Assembly: GCF_024679245.1 (NCBI RefSeq)
Contig: NC_090186.1
Location: 37,460,946-37,524,945, forward strand
DNA: 64,000 nucleotides
Direction: 5' to 3'
Source of the DNA: Pseudorasbora parva
Lineage: Eukaryota; Chordata; Actinopteri; Cypriniformes; Gobionidae
The notes below the pieces were generated by a model. The model saw nothing but the letters and a program-made list of their open reading frames with translations. It was not told where the DNA came from and searched no databases. The position numbers and the translations under genes are program-made. How positions within the stretch are numbered: the first letter of the stretch is position 1; each line of letters begins with the position of its first letter. Below are positions 1-13,494 of this stretch, piece after piece.

Positions 1-125
1 TTAGGCCTGAAAGATATCAAGTGTAGTTGTTCACTTCAGACCTTACTGAAAATCAATATTTCATGCTATGTAGCACAAGTTTGCAGAGAATGAGATGCTT
101 GTATTAGTCACTCTTTTCATAAATT

Positions 126-129
<4 letters not shown>

Positions 130-160
<31 letters not shown>
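130..160. repeat. (GT)n microsatellite
   Basis: About 15 uninterrupted GT units. The flanking stretch 161-1316 is AT-rich intronic DNA in which I recognise no gene or repeat family. Confidence 0.95.
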
Positions 161-161
<1 letters not shown>

Positions 162-1316
162 TAACTTTTAAAACATTTTAAAAACTCTATTCATGAATTA
201 ATGTGTAAGTGTTGTATGACTGAGCACCAGTCTCTCTCACCCATAGACAAATACACACAACCACTATCCCTGTGTGCCAACTAAAATAATGTCTTCAGAG
301 GGCACTGAAGTGTCTCATCTAATTATCAACAGATTAATAAACCCCTCTATGAATGAATTCCGTGTGTGTTGTATGAGCAATTGCAATAATGATGCTTAAA
401 CACCTTAGCATACAGCTCTGTGGATGGTCAATAACGATTCACGGTGTGTTTAAAAATGTATTAAAACACCTTTAATTTGGTAAATGGAGTTCAACTGGGC
501 TACGGCTTCTGGGATTTTTTGTCGATCTTGTTTTGTGTGCCTGGTTTACCTTGGATTCAGCAATTAATCTTTTAAACCTAAATCGGTTTTCCCAAAAGCA
601 TCCGTGTTGAAAACTCACTCTGTTTAATGAAATATCGAAACTGAGGTTTTGTTTTGTAATAATAAAGTTTACTGGAACAGTACATTTGTCACTCTCAAAT
701 CAGCATTGATGTCCAATCTGTTTGTGCAAAGTAAAGTGCAATCCTATAAACTTAATTAGCATTTTTCAAAATAGCTTAATTTGTGTTAAAATAATGTATT
801 CAAATTTGCATACTGCACATTTGCTGTTAGTTTAGCCATATTTTCATTTCTACAAAATACACTTTCTATGCTCCCTTGCTGAGCTGTGGACCTCATGGTG
901 GTGTAAATGTCAGTCTTTGTCAAAGCTGTCTTGAGCTTTAGGGCTTTGCTTTCATTGCTTTTTTTAACCTTTCTGTCAGATGGTCTTCATACCTGGATTA
1001 GACAGGATCTCTGGGTGAATGCATGCAGGTTTTGGAGGGCTTTGAAAGGGTCAGTTGGCTCTGCAGCGGTGTGCTCCAGTGCCTGTAGTCCTAACCGTAA
1101 TCTAGGTAAAGGCTCATGAGGTTCTCCAGTCACCATCCACTGTCAAAGCAATTTGTCTTATTTAGTGGACATCTAGCACTTGACCAACAGTTGCTTTGTG
1201 TCTTGCACGTCCATGCACACTGCACACCTTGAAGTGGCACAGGACATTTGAGCAACCTTCAAGTCATTAGTGTGCTTAACCTTGTTTTTAGTTCTAAGTA
1301 GTAGTATTTGTATTTG

Positions 1317-1342
1317 TAGTAGTAGTAGTAGTAGTAGTAGTA
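1317..1342. repeat. (AGT)n microsatellite
   Basis: About eight AGT units in an AT-rich intron. The sequence between this and 1560 is low-complexity AT-rich DNA with no coding signal. Confidence 0.9.
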
Positions 1343-1571
1343 ATCGTGAATTATGATGATTATATTTAATAATGTTTATTACTTCCGTTTTTAATAATTA
1401 TTTTATCAGCTAAATAAATGTTAAACTGAAATAATAAATGTTATATTAAATAGTAAGCTAAATATAAATAAAACTAATATAAACTTAAACTTAAAAATAA
1501 ATATAAAAATAATACATATTACAACATCTAAATAATACTATACATCTTTTATAAAAAAAAAAAAAAGAAAA

Positions 1572-1709
<138 letters not shown>

Positions 1710-1867
1710 TTCTAAGGCATTGGGGGGGGTGCATAGGCGATCACCACTTAATTGTGCTTAATTTTGTAATATGTTAAATTAATGTAATCAGCACAAATTT
1801 TGTACTCTTCTCTGATAAATTGACCACATACATCTCTAGCACACTGTGGCCATCAGTTCTCATTTAA

Positions 1868-3176
1868 GGCGAGACACTACAGGTGAATAGGGAATTTTTT
1901 TAAATTACAAGATATCACTATGAAACTTTTCCAGTTTATTATTGGCATAAACTTAAGAAAAAAAATGTATTGCAAGTTTTGTATAAAATAATGTTTTAAT
2001 ATGCAAATGGAGCCTTGTATACTTAAATATACGCTCATTTGCATATATAAAAAAAAAAAAAACTAAATCTGGAAATTGGAAAGGACCAGGTTCAAAATTC
2101 TTGATTCTGTTTGTTAACATATTAGATGAGAGGGCTTTTACTGAGGGGATTCTTTATATCTTATTTTGTTCTTTAGTAAAGTATAGAATCCATGACAATA
2201 GCCTTGAAAAATCAATTTTCGCCATATTTTTTGGAGTAAAAAGACCTATAACTCAAGATAGTTATTATATATCTACAAATCCCTCTGTAAAAGCCTTCAC
2301 AATATAGTTGAGTATAAGGCTGGAAAAGCTGGTGCTTGTAGATGCTACTGAAGTGGAAAATATCTAACTCTGAGTGTGAGGAAAAACTCATTTTGAGAAA
2401 ACGGGCTTTAAAGTTTTGTATTGTATAATTGCATACATTTCCCCCAACCTAAAAACTAAATATATATTCACTTCATTTATATCAGCAGTGTATAACATTT
2501 AAAACATATGTAAATTAATAAATTATTAATACCAAAAGCCTTAAGTTGAAGAGAAATACCTTAACAAACACACATCATAAGTCACAAAGACAGCAAAAAA
2601 AAAAAAAAAAAAAAACCTGTCCCTGTTTGTTGTATGTCCATAACTATTTGAATCTAATTCTGACAGGGTTTCATCTTCTAATCTTTTGTTGTTTATTTTC
2701 TTTTTATCAGCTCTTGCTACTTTATCCTTTTTGTGAGTGTTTATGAGCTTATTTCAGCGTTGTCTGCATTTTCTCTCAGGCGGAGAATACACATCGGCCA
2801 ATCAGATGTGATTTTCGGCTGCAAACTTTCGCGGTTGGTTAGTTCTACAAAGGAAATGCCCATATTTGGATTAGACAGTCTCATACACAGCACTGAGAGC
2901 TTTACAATGATACCAGGCATGACATGTTTCTGTGAATGGAGACGGGACGGGAGCTCGCGTTAGACTAACTTTTGATGATTTCGGGTAGAACTCTAAAGAC
3001 GCAAGTTGACAAAATATAGTGAATTAACCACATTAACGTGTAATGTTGACGGTGTTTTTTTTTTTTTTTTTTTTTTTTTGACATGAACGCTTACATGTTA
3101 AGGGAGCAAACTGGCCCAAAATCTCAAAATTGACCACTGCATGAAAAAACGATGTTTTTACCTGCCGTGTCTCGCC
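1868..3176. mobile_element. TTAA-flanked DNA element, 1.3 kb, non-autonomous
   Basis: The left end starts GGCGAGACACTACAGGT right after TTAA (1864-1867). The right end is its inverted counterpart, GGCGAGACACGGCAGGT on the minus strand, followed by TTAA (3177-3180). The ends match at all but two of 17 positions. A TTAA duplication is typical of piggyBac and Kolobok superfamilies. The interior is AT-rich, with poly-A (about 2595-2614) and poly-T (about 3056-3079) runs. I find no transposase, so it is presumably mobilised in trans by an element elsewhere. Confidence 0.75.
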
Positions 3177-3339
3177 TTAAATTAAAGGCAGACTGTTTAA
3201 TAAAAACATTGTATCTTTTTATATATTAAAGCTGAGCCATTTTTAAAGCTGAGCCACTATATTCTAGGTGAACCATTTTGGTTGTCTTTTTTGTTTTCTC
3301 TGAGGTGTAGGGATTCATTACCGACATTGATAAAAGTGA

Positions 3340-4085
3340 TCACGCTTTAAGTGAAAAGCCATCCCAAACTGTTCCCACAAAGTTGGGAGCATGAAATTGT
3401 CCAAAATGTCTTGGCATGCTGAAGCATTAATAGTTCCTTCACTGGAACTAAGGGGCCAAGCCCAACCCCTGAAAACCCAGACTTATCTATCGGATTGCAA
3501 GACGGAGAAGCATGATTCGTCACTCCAGAGAACACGTCTCCACTGCTCTAGAGTCCGGTGGTGACGTGCTTTACACCACTGCATCCGACATTTCGCATTG
3601 CACTTGACGTAAGGCTTGGATGCAGCTGCTCACCCATGGAAACCTTTCCAATGAATCTCTCTACACACTGTTCTTGTGCTAATCTGAAGGCCATATTAAG
3701 TTTGGAGGTCTGTAGCTATTGACTCGGCAGAAAGTTGGCGAAATCTGCGCACTGTGCGCCTCAGCATGCTCTAACCCGGCTCTTTGTGGCTGAGTTGCTG
3801 TTGTTCTCAATTGCTTACACTTTGTTATAAAACCACCAACAGTGGACCGTGGAATATTTAGTAGTGAGGAAATGGCACAAATGACTTTTTGCACAGATGG
3901 CAAGCTATCACGGTACCACGCTTGAATTTACTGAGCTCCTGAGGGCGACCCATTTATTCACAAATGTTTGTAGAAGCGTCTGTATGCCTAGGTGCTTGAA
4001 TTCATACACCTGTGGCCATGGAAGTGATTGGAACTCCTAAATTACATGGTTTGGAAGGGTGTCCCAATACTATCTGCAAAATAAT
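3340..4085 (-). mobile_element. Tc1-like transposon remnant, internally deleted
   Basis: Read on the minus strand, it begins near 4085 with the terminal text GTGTCCCAATAC-like, seen in a common teleost Tc1 family. It then gives a helix-turn-helix segment (ISSLLNIPRSTVGGFITK, within 3679-3903), a QPRSG-like linker, and an out-of-frame stretch resembling the catalytic-domain start. Near 3347-3535 it jumps to a downstream segment (SGVGLGPLVPVKE). Most of the DDE catalytic region is deleted, and stops and frameshifts are present. It is dead. The family assignment is from memory. Confidence 0.75.
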
Positions 4086-5205
4086 GTATGTTCCCATAAC
4101 ACGGTTGAAATCGCCATAGAAACCGTTCATGCCACAAGCCACATAACACAGCTAGACATAAGCACTCAAGCCACCGACCGCTAATAGCTCAAAAACAGCA
4201 GGCAGGTTTGATGGAGCTTCTGGCTGTTTTAGTTCCCAGTTACTTAGAATAGAAAGGATGCATGCTGTATGTGACATTCTACGGCTCACTTCCAAACTTT
4301 CTTTTTAAACCTGCCTAAAAGCCTTGGACATGGCGAAGGTGGCAGGCCTGTTGGCGACATCCAACCAGACAACCTGCCAAGCGAATTCACGTGGACAGGA
4401 TAACAGCTCACCTTGTGTTTGAAGTAGCAAGGGCGAGCACACAGACTTCATCTAGGCCGCCGAGGCGCTGGGGAAAACGCTACAGAGCGATGCACACGTC
4501 TAGGTTTTGACCTCATCCTTCATATGCATACCGAATGGCAGGCTTGGATGTAAAGACGTCCTAATTTAGAGCTGTAGATGAGCCCTGCAGTGGGATTTGT
4601 GATCAGTATGTTTAGATTTGATACTGACTCTTTAACATACTTCACTGTTACAGCTGATTTCATTCCAATTGTTATTGTTTTACTGGTTCACACTAGTGCA
4701 GTGCTTTTATTTCCCCAATAAATTTTGCAGTTTCATTTCTGTCTGTGCCGCCTCTCCTCTCTCGTGTTGTGAAAGGCTCTCACGGAGCGATCTGGCCGTG
4801 CTCATGGGACCTTTGCTTTGTGGGCTTTCTGACTCACAGGATGAATTACAAGAGGGACAAGTAAATCCAGCTCTCTGACACGGATCTGCATCCTTCATCA
4901 AAATAACCCTCCAAAGGAGCTCAACCCTGCAACAAATACCATAAATATTTGCTTAAATGAAAAATGGAAAGCTGGTCATTTAAATAGAAGTCTTAAAGGT
5001 GCAGTTGCAAAAAATAGCCAGTAGTCAGAAAGAAGGCTGCAAAACTAACCTTTTAATACAAGAAACATTTATAAGTGGATCTTAAGGTATGGATCAGTGG
5101 AAATCGTCATTAAAAGAATAGGATTACTGTAACAAACCGAACATTTGTTGACAAATTATGCTGATTTACGTTAACTATATTGCTGATATAATGCTGTCTA
5201 GCTTG
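4086..5205. other. Intronic stretch without recognised features
   Basis: Mixed-composition intron sequence. Short frames near 4669-4901 on both strands lack coding features. A short MITE-like end (AAGGTGCAGTTGC) sits near 4994. Nothing else is recognised. Confidence 0.5.
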
Positions 5206-5209
5206 TTAA

Positions 5210-5713
5210 ATGGTTAGTTCACCCCCCAAAAAATGAAAATTAGCTCTTAAGTCATCCGAAGTGTATATGACCTTCTTCTTTCAGACGAATAAATTTAAGA
5301 CACGAGTCGACTTGCGCTAAAAGAGTGACCCCAGACGCCACGTTTTGGTTTGCCCTATCCTCTGCGCTTGTCGTTCACCTTAACGTATGCGTCAAGGGTT
5401 CCTCTTTTAGCACATCGACTCGTACACCGCTGACTGCCGTAAGCTAGTTATTTTAGTCTGTAAGGTTTTAAATATGTATTTATTTATTTATTTTACACAA
5501 ATGCGCCATTTCTCTTCAGAAGGCCTTTATTAACCCACACTTAAGCAGTTACATGATGGATAGATGCACTTTTATGGACTTCAAAAACAACATAACCATT
5601 TTAACCATTATAAAGCTTTGAAGAACCAGGACATTTTTAAAATAACTCTGTCGATTTTCCGACTTGAGGCTGGGTAAATCATGGGCTAGATTTCATTTGA
5701 CTGAACTAAACCT
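5210..5713. mobile_element. TTAA-flanked MITE, about 500 bp
   Basis: TTAA at 5206-5209 precedes ATGGTTAGTTCACC. The right end reads, on the minus strand, AGGTTTAGTTCAGTC and is followed by TTAA (5714-5717). Such GGTTAGTTCACCC ends are very common in cyprinid genomes. The interior is non-coding. Confidence 0.6.
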
Positions 5714-5816
5714 TTAACATTTTATCAAATGTTTTATTGAAATTGAGCATTATTTGACAGTCTTTTAAAAAATACTTAAGGAATATTAATAATTTGATAG
5801 TTTGTCATGTGTTTAA

Positions 5817-6344
5817 ACCAAGCGGCAACCTCCCGCGATCTCTCTTGAAACCAATACGGAAGTAATGTAAACTGCAATTCCTCAACTGGCCTCTAGGGAC
5901 AGGCTCCAGAAGGGGGCAGAATCTCATTGAGCCCCATGTTAAAATTCTCAACTTTACAGCAGAAAAAAACATGTTTACAGCCAGGTACAAATTGTGGTTT
6001 TGGCTTATAAGGCTAATTTTGATCTTGATGACAACTGTGAGGGGGGTGAATTTTTTTTATAACTCATTCGTTTACGTTATATAAAGCCTTAAAGTTCTGC
6101 ATAATTAAGGGCGTGGTTACAAGTGGATAGCCATTTATCTGCTGTCTGTAGTTATTGCGTCACCTCAGCTCCGCGCACATCCCGCCTTTTTGCCCATCTT
6201 CTGTTATCCGGGAGTGACACGCGATGACTCGCTCACAAGATGGCAACGCCCAGCTCACCCCTACTTTAAGCTTCAGAACGGCTTATCGGAATCCTATGGG
6301 TGATGTCACGGACACTACGTCCATATTTTTTTACAGTCTATGGT
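5817..6344. mobile_element. Non-autonomous DNA element with GTTTAAAC ends
   Basis: The stretch is bounded by GTTTAAACC on the left and GGTTTAAAC on the right, so it could be a TTAA insertion with very short ACC ends. The right end (rev. comp. CATAGACTGTAAAAAAATAT) recurs at 36881 in this window, which supports a dispersed family. The interior is GC-richer than its surroundings and has no intact frame. Confidence 0.55.
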
Positions 6345-6539
6345 TTAAACGTCATTGTAGTTATCATTATGTGCTTAGTTTTTATACACAGCTTTTGATG
6401 AAGAATACAAACGTATATTTTTCCGACACAAATATCACATTTTTTGCTCGCCATAGCCTGTAAAAATATCTAAAAATTAAAGCAATAAGGAGTTTATAAT
6501 TTGTGTGTTTTTATTTCAATTGATTTTATTTAAATATGT

Positions 6540-6810
6540 ACACTACCGATGAAAAGTTTGAGGTTGGGGTCAAAAATAGTAATGTTATAAAATATTATTA
6601 CAATTTAATATAACTTAAATGATTAAGTTATACTCAAATGTTACTCAAATGTTTAATTTAATGTGTTTGTTCTTAAGCAGGTCTTATTATTATGTTGAAA
6701 ACAGTTCTGCTGCTTAATATTTTTGTGGGAAATAAATATTTCAACCAATTTTGTGCTGAATAAAAGTATTAGTTTCCATCACAAAAAAATAAACGTAATA
6801 ATTATTACTG
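6540..6810. repeat. Abundant cyprinid interspersed repeat, copy 1
   Basis: It starts with the inverted form of CCCCAAACTTTT...TAGTGTA and carries the TGCTGCTTAATATTTTTGTGG phrase. The same units recur near 24428-24800, 26480-27000, 34130-34270, 45720-45930 and 46800-47120. This looks like a TIR-type non-autonomous transposon; no coding content. Confidence 0.6.
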
Positions 6811-7572
<762 letters not shown>

Positions 7573-8064
7573 TAAACAGTCTGGTGGGATTATTTTGCTG
7601 CAGAAGCCATTTTGTGCAGTTCTGTAATATTTGGCAAATTTCAGCTAGCTTGTCTCAGAAATGTCAGTTGGTATGATCCATAAAATGAATGCTCATTTGT
7701 AGTCAAATCAAGTTTGGTTCAAAGTTTTGTTGAAGTTTCATTGAAGTTTACATTTATTTGATCTAATATTTTATTTTATTTAATCTTTATTTCAGTGAAC
7801 AAAAATGATGTGTATAGTTTAAGTTAACAATAGCAACACTGCTAACCAGATTCTGTTACTCTCGTTTTAACATTTATATCTGTAATTAAAAATAAATTTA
7901 AAAAATCTATATTTTACTACATATTTCTTGCCCTGTAAATGTGATTTTTGTTTGGTTTTACTAAATGATAGACAAATCAAAATTAATCTCAGTGGTAATT
8001 GACAAAATGCTAAAAACATGTTTCTTTTAGATCTATATCCAATCAATAGTTTTAGCTTTTGTGG

Positions 8065-8330
8065 ATTATCAAGTCAAGTTGAGCTTTATTGTCATTCCTC
8101 TACGTGGTGACATGCAGTGGATGAAATGTCGTGCCTCGTAGGACCATGGTGCTACATAAATACAGACGGTTTAAACCTATACACAACTAACCTACTGAGA
8201 GAGTCTAACTATAAATATACCTTAGAAAATATTTACATAAAAATATACAAATACTTTTACATAAACACTACATGTTCAAAAGGTACATGTTCAAAACAAA
8301 AATTGTAAAACAAGCAGCTGGCTAGCGAAC
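8065..8330 (-). mobile_element. Probable LINE 3' end
   Basis: On the minus strand it ends ...GACAATAAAGCTCAACTTGACTTGA, a tail shape common on truncated fish LINE copies (AATAAA-like signal plus a short tandem tail). No reverse-transcriptase motif remains. The assignment is from memory and tentative. Confidence 0.4.
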
Positions 8331-8576
8331 AGTGCAATATGATTTTCATTGCATGAACATGTAAACAAACATTTTTGTATGATTGTAGAAAGTGTCTAGT
8401 GCAGAGAGAGAGAGTGTGTTACTATATAACAATAGTCTAAGTCAGACATGGGGAAATATATTTATTTTTATGCGGGTCATTTCATAATCAACGGCAGGTT
8501 TTGGCAGTATATGTGAGGTTTTTATCATAACTACATTTAAAGGCTGACGTGTATGTGTTTGTACTATGGTTGTGTA

Positions 8577-9050
8577 GGTTTAATTTGTGTAATACTTTCA
8601 TTTCATACTAAGGCTGGGTGATTTGACTTTATAAAACGGTTAGTTCCAGCCCTTGATTCTGGTTAATAGCCGTGTTTTATTCATGATAAAACACCGCTAT
8701 AACCTCTTCACCCAACGGTTCTGTGTATCACTGTACAACACCCTTAGCAACCACTCTTAGCAACGTAAACAAATGTTTGTTCTCATTGATGTTGTTCACT
8801 GTTGTCCCTCAAATCTCCCCCTCCCTCTCTCATTTCTGTCAAAAAGGGGTGATGTTTCAGCCGGGACTTTTTACTGCGAGTCGAAGTACTCTCAGAAGTG
8901 CTATTCCGCCATACCTTATTGTTCTTCTTTTTAATCCGCTTAGAAAAGCGCCACATTTTATTTTGTCACTTGATCATTCAACTATTAGTGCAACTCGTTT
9001 TAGTTAAGGGAATAACAAAGGGAGTATCCCTTTAAGTGGAAGGAAACTTT
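8577..9050. repeat. Probable DNA-transposon debris
   Basis: It contains AGGCTGGGTGATTTGAC, CACCGCTATAACC and AACACCCTTAGCAACCACT phrases typical of dispersed fish repeats, but I could not pair its ends. No coding content. Confidence 0.35.
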
Positions 9051-10570
9051 TTTTCCACTCGCGTGCAACCAATATAAAAAGCACTATATTGTCGAGTCAG
9101 TAGGCTAAAATAACCTCACATGAAACCTATATAGAAATATTTTACATTTTTTAAACAGTCTCAATGGTGGTTACCGATTATGCTACAGTCATTCTGACCG
9201 GCATTGCTTTGTTGCCTTTCTGGCTGTTATTGCAAATTTTTGCATGTTTCTTTCTTAAAAAAATCAATGATATCTTCCACTGGAACACTATCGCTTTTAT
9301 TCTCTATTAATTTAAAATGGTGTATTTAAAGCAATTATTTTTGAAACGGATGGAATTAGAAATACAGGCCTGCCCCTAATAAAAGCTTTCTTCCCTTCTT
9401 TAGTTTAGGTAAATAAAGGCCCCGGCCTTTATTTGAGGAATTCCGGTATATAACATTAAGCATTTGCACTGATGCTGAAATTATTCTATTTATTAATCTT
9501 GTCTTTTGGCTTGCATCCATCACTTTCCCTCCCAAAAAAATGAATAAAATAATAGACCTTGACCGTAATAAATAAATGACACAATATAAATGATTTAGTT
9601 ATTCCGCCCACGCCCGTTTCATACGCCTATACCAGGGTCAAGGCTCCCAGATGTCCTGGTCTGTAATGGACGTCTGGCCACCTGAACTCTTCAATCGTAT
9701 AGACAAGCAGGAAGTCAATGCAAAGATCCTGAGAAAGACAAACTGTCAGCGAATTTGATTGGATGAGTTATCCCTCGACTGACATACTACCTAACGCTTG
9801 TCTGTTTTGCAGTCAGGCACCGCTGGCGAGGAAAATGCAAAATGAGGGGGCGGCACATGGCGGAGAACAGAATCATACTTCAATGTTTATCAAAGCTTTT
9901 CCTATTAGCTTGAGTGTCTAAGGGTGTGTTTCCTTGTTTAAACTGCTGTAGAACTGGAGTGAAGTGCTCTGACAAATGCTCTAAATGGAGCGGCCGAGCA
10001 TTTACCATTTTATAACAAGGAGCAGCTAATAACACAGCTACAGGACAAATGGTTTTTAGTTCCTGTCAGTAAATATAGCTTTCCACCATATCTGCACTTA
10101 GCACAAGTGCTCCTATCACCTCTAGCGAAGGCGCTTTCCTCCCTTCATGTGGGTTACCTACATCGTTAGTCCACATCGCTAATGCTGTTCGCTTCCGCAC
10201 TATTGTTCGCTTTGGCTCGAGGCACCTGTGGTGCCTCGGTATGCCTGTAATTCATGTCGCAGACCCTTTTCAGGCTGTAGGTGCTAATGTAAGTGTATTC
10301 ATCTAATGTGCAGAAGTATCCTAATGCATTTTCATAAAATCTTCACAGTTGAAGGCATTTCAAAGAAAGGCAATCTTTTATTTTGCAAAATGATTTTCTG
10401 GCTTTTAATGGCTGGATATGACAGGACAGTGGAGAGAGAGGGGTCATGGGGAACTCGGTTCAAAAGTATCATTGAACTCAAACCTGTTTGTGATCACATG
10501 CTTGTTCCTGTGTATTTATTCCCTTAATTCATTCATTTTAAGTTTGATTTTTAATATTTGTATTACATTT
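9051..10570. other. Intronic stretch, apparently mostly unique
   Basis: About 9600-10300 has balanced base composition and no repeat phrases that I recognise. It could hold regulatory sequence, but nothing in it proves that. Short open frames at 10306-10600 lack any protein feature. Confidence 0.4.
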
Positions 10571-10608
10571 AGGGCTGCAGCTATCGATTTTTTTTTTTAG
10601 TAATCGAG

Positions 10609-12421
10609 TTGGCCTGCACGATATTGGGAAAAAATTACATTGCAAAAAAAATTGTTTCCCCAACGATATATATTGCGATATTAAGAGCCATCAATCCAGG
10701 CTAAAGTAAATAATTACCATTCCATGATATTAATAATTTCACTAACAAGCAAGCTTCATTACAAGTGACAAAAAGAAATGTTGGAAAGTATGTGTAAACA
10801 TGAAATTAAACCTCCAGTAGGTGGCAGCAGGTGACCGTCTTAATGAGTGAGTCACTGAGTCGTTCATTCAAACAATTCATTCAAGTGCTGAATCTTTTAA
10901 TAATCGAGTAATCGGGTAATCGTTAGTAACACACTTGTTGCTGTGAGTGAGACGCTTTACGGGTCTGCTGTGAACGATTTTCGCTGCTGAAAGAGAACAA
11001 AAACACTAAATATTGCATCTAAAATGTAAGTGACTTTAAGTGAATGTTAATTAATTGTTTATGAAACTGTCATATGAAATCAGTGTCATTTTCAGTCGTG
11101 ATGGTATTCAGGAAAAAACGCTCACGTGTTGTAATTTCTCCTCGAGAGGCTGCACGAGCGTGAGACTGAAACTGCTCCATTGGGCTGTGATTATGAGGCG
11201 TGTTTCAACCAAACCAGGAAAGACATCAATTGGATAGACCTACAACCAATCAGAGCAACGAAGAGACGCATTGTCAAATATCAACAGAGCTCAACAGCAC
11301 TGTGTTGCCAAGTCCGCTTTTTTTTTTCGCAGGTTGTTTTCTATGTCTGCGGGTTGAAGCGACTTGTGATATATAGACCCATGAGTGCGAATTTTAGCAG
11401 GCAACCTTGCCAAAATAACACACATTTTACCCCCCAAACGCCATTTTTCCCCCAGACAACCCCCCCGAGAAGTTATTGTTTAGGGCTAGTAGTTGGTGGG
11501 TTTTGTTGTAAAAACTTGGCGACCCTGTCCACACGCGCGCTGAAATCAGGCTGGAATGCACAATCTTTGCCAGTATTGTAAAAAAATTACATAATTTAAT
11601 GATACACAGAGTACTTACCCAACATGATCATCATTTCTGAGAGAAATTGTGAAGGTGAATGCATATACAAACAAGCTCTTCGTTTAGGATTCAAACAAAT
11701 ATAATCCAAATATAATCATCTGTCCGTCATCGTCTAAAGCCCGCCCTGATGATTTCATTGGTCCGAACAGTTTCTGTTCGGCGATAATTACTCCTCTATG
11801 GATCGAGGCCAGACCGAACCGCCCTACCTAAAAACCTTTGTGGGCGGGGCTGAGTTCGGCTGGCATCCAGGCTAGCTCTTGTCCGTCAGGCAAGTAAAAT
11901 TCTCTTTCACTTGTCCCTTCAAAAAATCCACTTGTCCCGGACAAGCGTTAATGTCGAGCTCTGCTTTGTATTCATCGTAAAGAGCTTTGTCGTGCCGTTT
12001 AAGTGATCAGACAAATTGGTGGTGTTTTCTTGTTTTGTGGACACATTTCTTACACTCCATGTAAAGTAGCTCTTTTTGGTCAAAATCCTCCTTTTTGTAG
12101 CCAAAATAGTCCTGAAAAGATGATTTCTGGTACAAAACCTTTTTTTTCCTTCTTTTTTTTTTGCAGCGGATCCTCTTCTTTGCGCATTTTAGCAGTGAAT
12201 ATTTGGCCGTGAGCGGTGAGCAGCGGCACAGCGAACCAATCACTGTGCAGGCACATGGAGCGTACATGTCACTCCAGCAACAAACTATTGTCTACTGTGT
12301 GCTACCGTTCTCTTAATACACCATGGGCTACTACCCTTCACATCGCATGTTCCGGCGATGTGACTATCGCTCACGCGCACATCGCAATGTCGATGTTAAA
12401 ACAGAATATCGTTCAGCCCTA
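10609..12421. mobile_element. hAT-type element with 8-bp target duplication
   Basis: TAATCGAG occurs directly on both sides (10601-10608 and 12422-12429). The ends are imperfect 15-bp inverted repeats: TTGGCCTGCACGATA on the left and, read on the minus strand, TAGGGCTGAACGATA on the right. An 8-bp duplication with such ends is a hAT hallmark. The 1.8-kb interior has no transposase and is itself composite: about 11090-11873 matches the inverse of the 45464-46698 element in this window. Confidence 0.7.
11090..11873. mobile_element. Decayed TAGCCTGG-family element, nested
   Basis: Read on the minus strand from about 11873 it starts TAGCCTGGATGCCAGCC and stays alignable by eye with 45464-46698 (CAGGGCGGGCTTTA, ATGCATTCACCTT and others). 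The far end is eroded near 11090. It lies inside the hAT element, so it inserted there or was part of its body. It is not coding. Confidence 0.55.
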
Positions 12422-13039
12422 TAATCGAGTATTCTACCGATTATTTCATAGAGTAATCCGATAATAATTACTTTTTTCTTTATTAAAGAGCAATACTAAA
12501 TATATAAGAGAAAATAAGACAGGCATCTTAAAATTAACATCTATTTTTTCTTTTTAGAAAATTTTTGTTTTATTGCTGAGATTACATACATTAATAATAA
12601 CTGTGAAACTAAACCATTTTAATGCATTCAATTGCCATATATAAAATATAAAAAACTAAGTAATTTCAAATTACTTTAAAAAGGTAAAGTACACTCTAAA
12701 ACTAAACCTACAACCAATTAACCAAAATAATAGTCATATAAATAACAATAATGCCTAAACATTGCATTTATGTTGTGCAACTTACTAAGTTTCAGCGTCA
12801 GCTCGGACATGCCATAAGCCTTTACTGTCTTCTGAAGGCGTTGTGGCTTTTGCATGAAGCAAAAAATATTGGACAGGAAGGTAATAAAAAAAAAAAAAAA
12901 GATTAGATATGGGCATACTAGAGATATGCGGATCAGCACTAACGCACCGAATCCCCTGTTAAAAACAAACCATCCATCCGCACCTGATCGTCACATTCTC
13001 AGTGCGAAGTGTGATGCAATCATCACATAATTGGTGTTG

Positions 13040-13260
13040 CTCATATTTCTTAAGCTGACGTGCGAACTGCAGCAAATGAAACTTAATGTCAACAATTCTG
13101 TGTTTTTATGTCAATATGGGGTGATGTGTGTACAATGAGAAAAAAAAATTAACTTAAGTGATTTTAGCAAATGGCTGCAATATAACAAAATGTAAGGGGG
13201 TCTGTATAATATACAGTGGGTACAGAAAGTATTCAATTTTATTTTCTTAAATGTAAATTC
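13040..13260. mobile_element. Tc1-like terminal fragments, back to back
   Basis: The stretch about 13060-13200 (GTCAATATGGGGTGATGTG, GCAAATGGCTGCAATATAAC) is the terminal region of a widespread fish Tc1 family. At 13214 it meets TACAGTGGGTACAGAAAGT, the usual outer end of the same family. The central body is missing. Confidence 0.55.
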
Positions 13261-13362
13261 ATTTAATATTTATTTCTAATTAACAAATGCATATGTGTAT
13301 TTAAAAAAAAAAAATTATAATTCTATCTAAATATATTCATAGTGCCGTTTTCTAGTATTAAT

Positions 13363-13494
<132 letters not shown>

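Larger units (their letters stand above)
10571..12900. mobile_element. Outer hAT-like repeat, split by the 10609-12421 element
   Basis: The left part (AGGGCTGCAGCTATCGAT at about 10571) and the right part (ATTCTACCGATTATTTC from 12431) read as one repeat if the inner element and one copy of TAATCGAG are removed. AGGGCTGCA ends with TAATCG-rich text are common in fish hAT non-autonomous families. The outer right terminus was not found, so the limit near 12900 is approximate. Confidence 0.5.
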
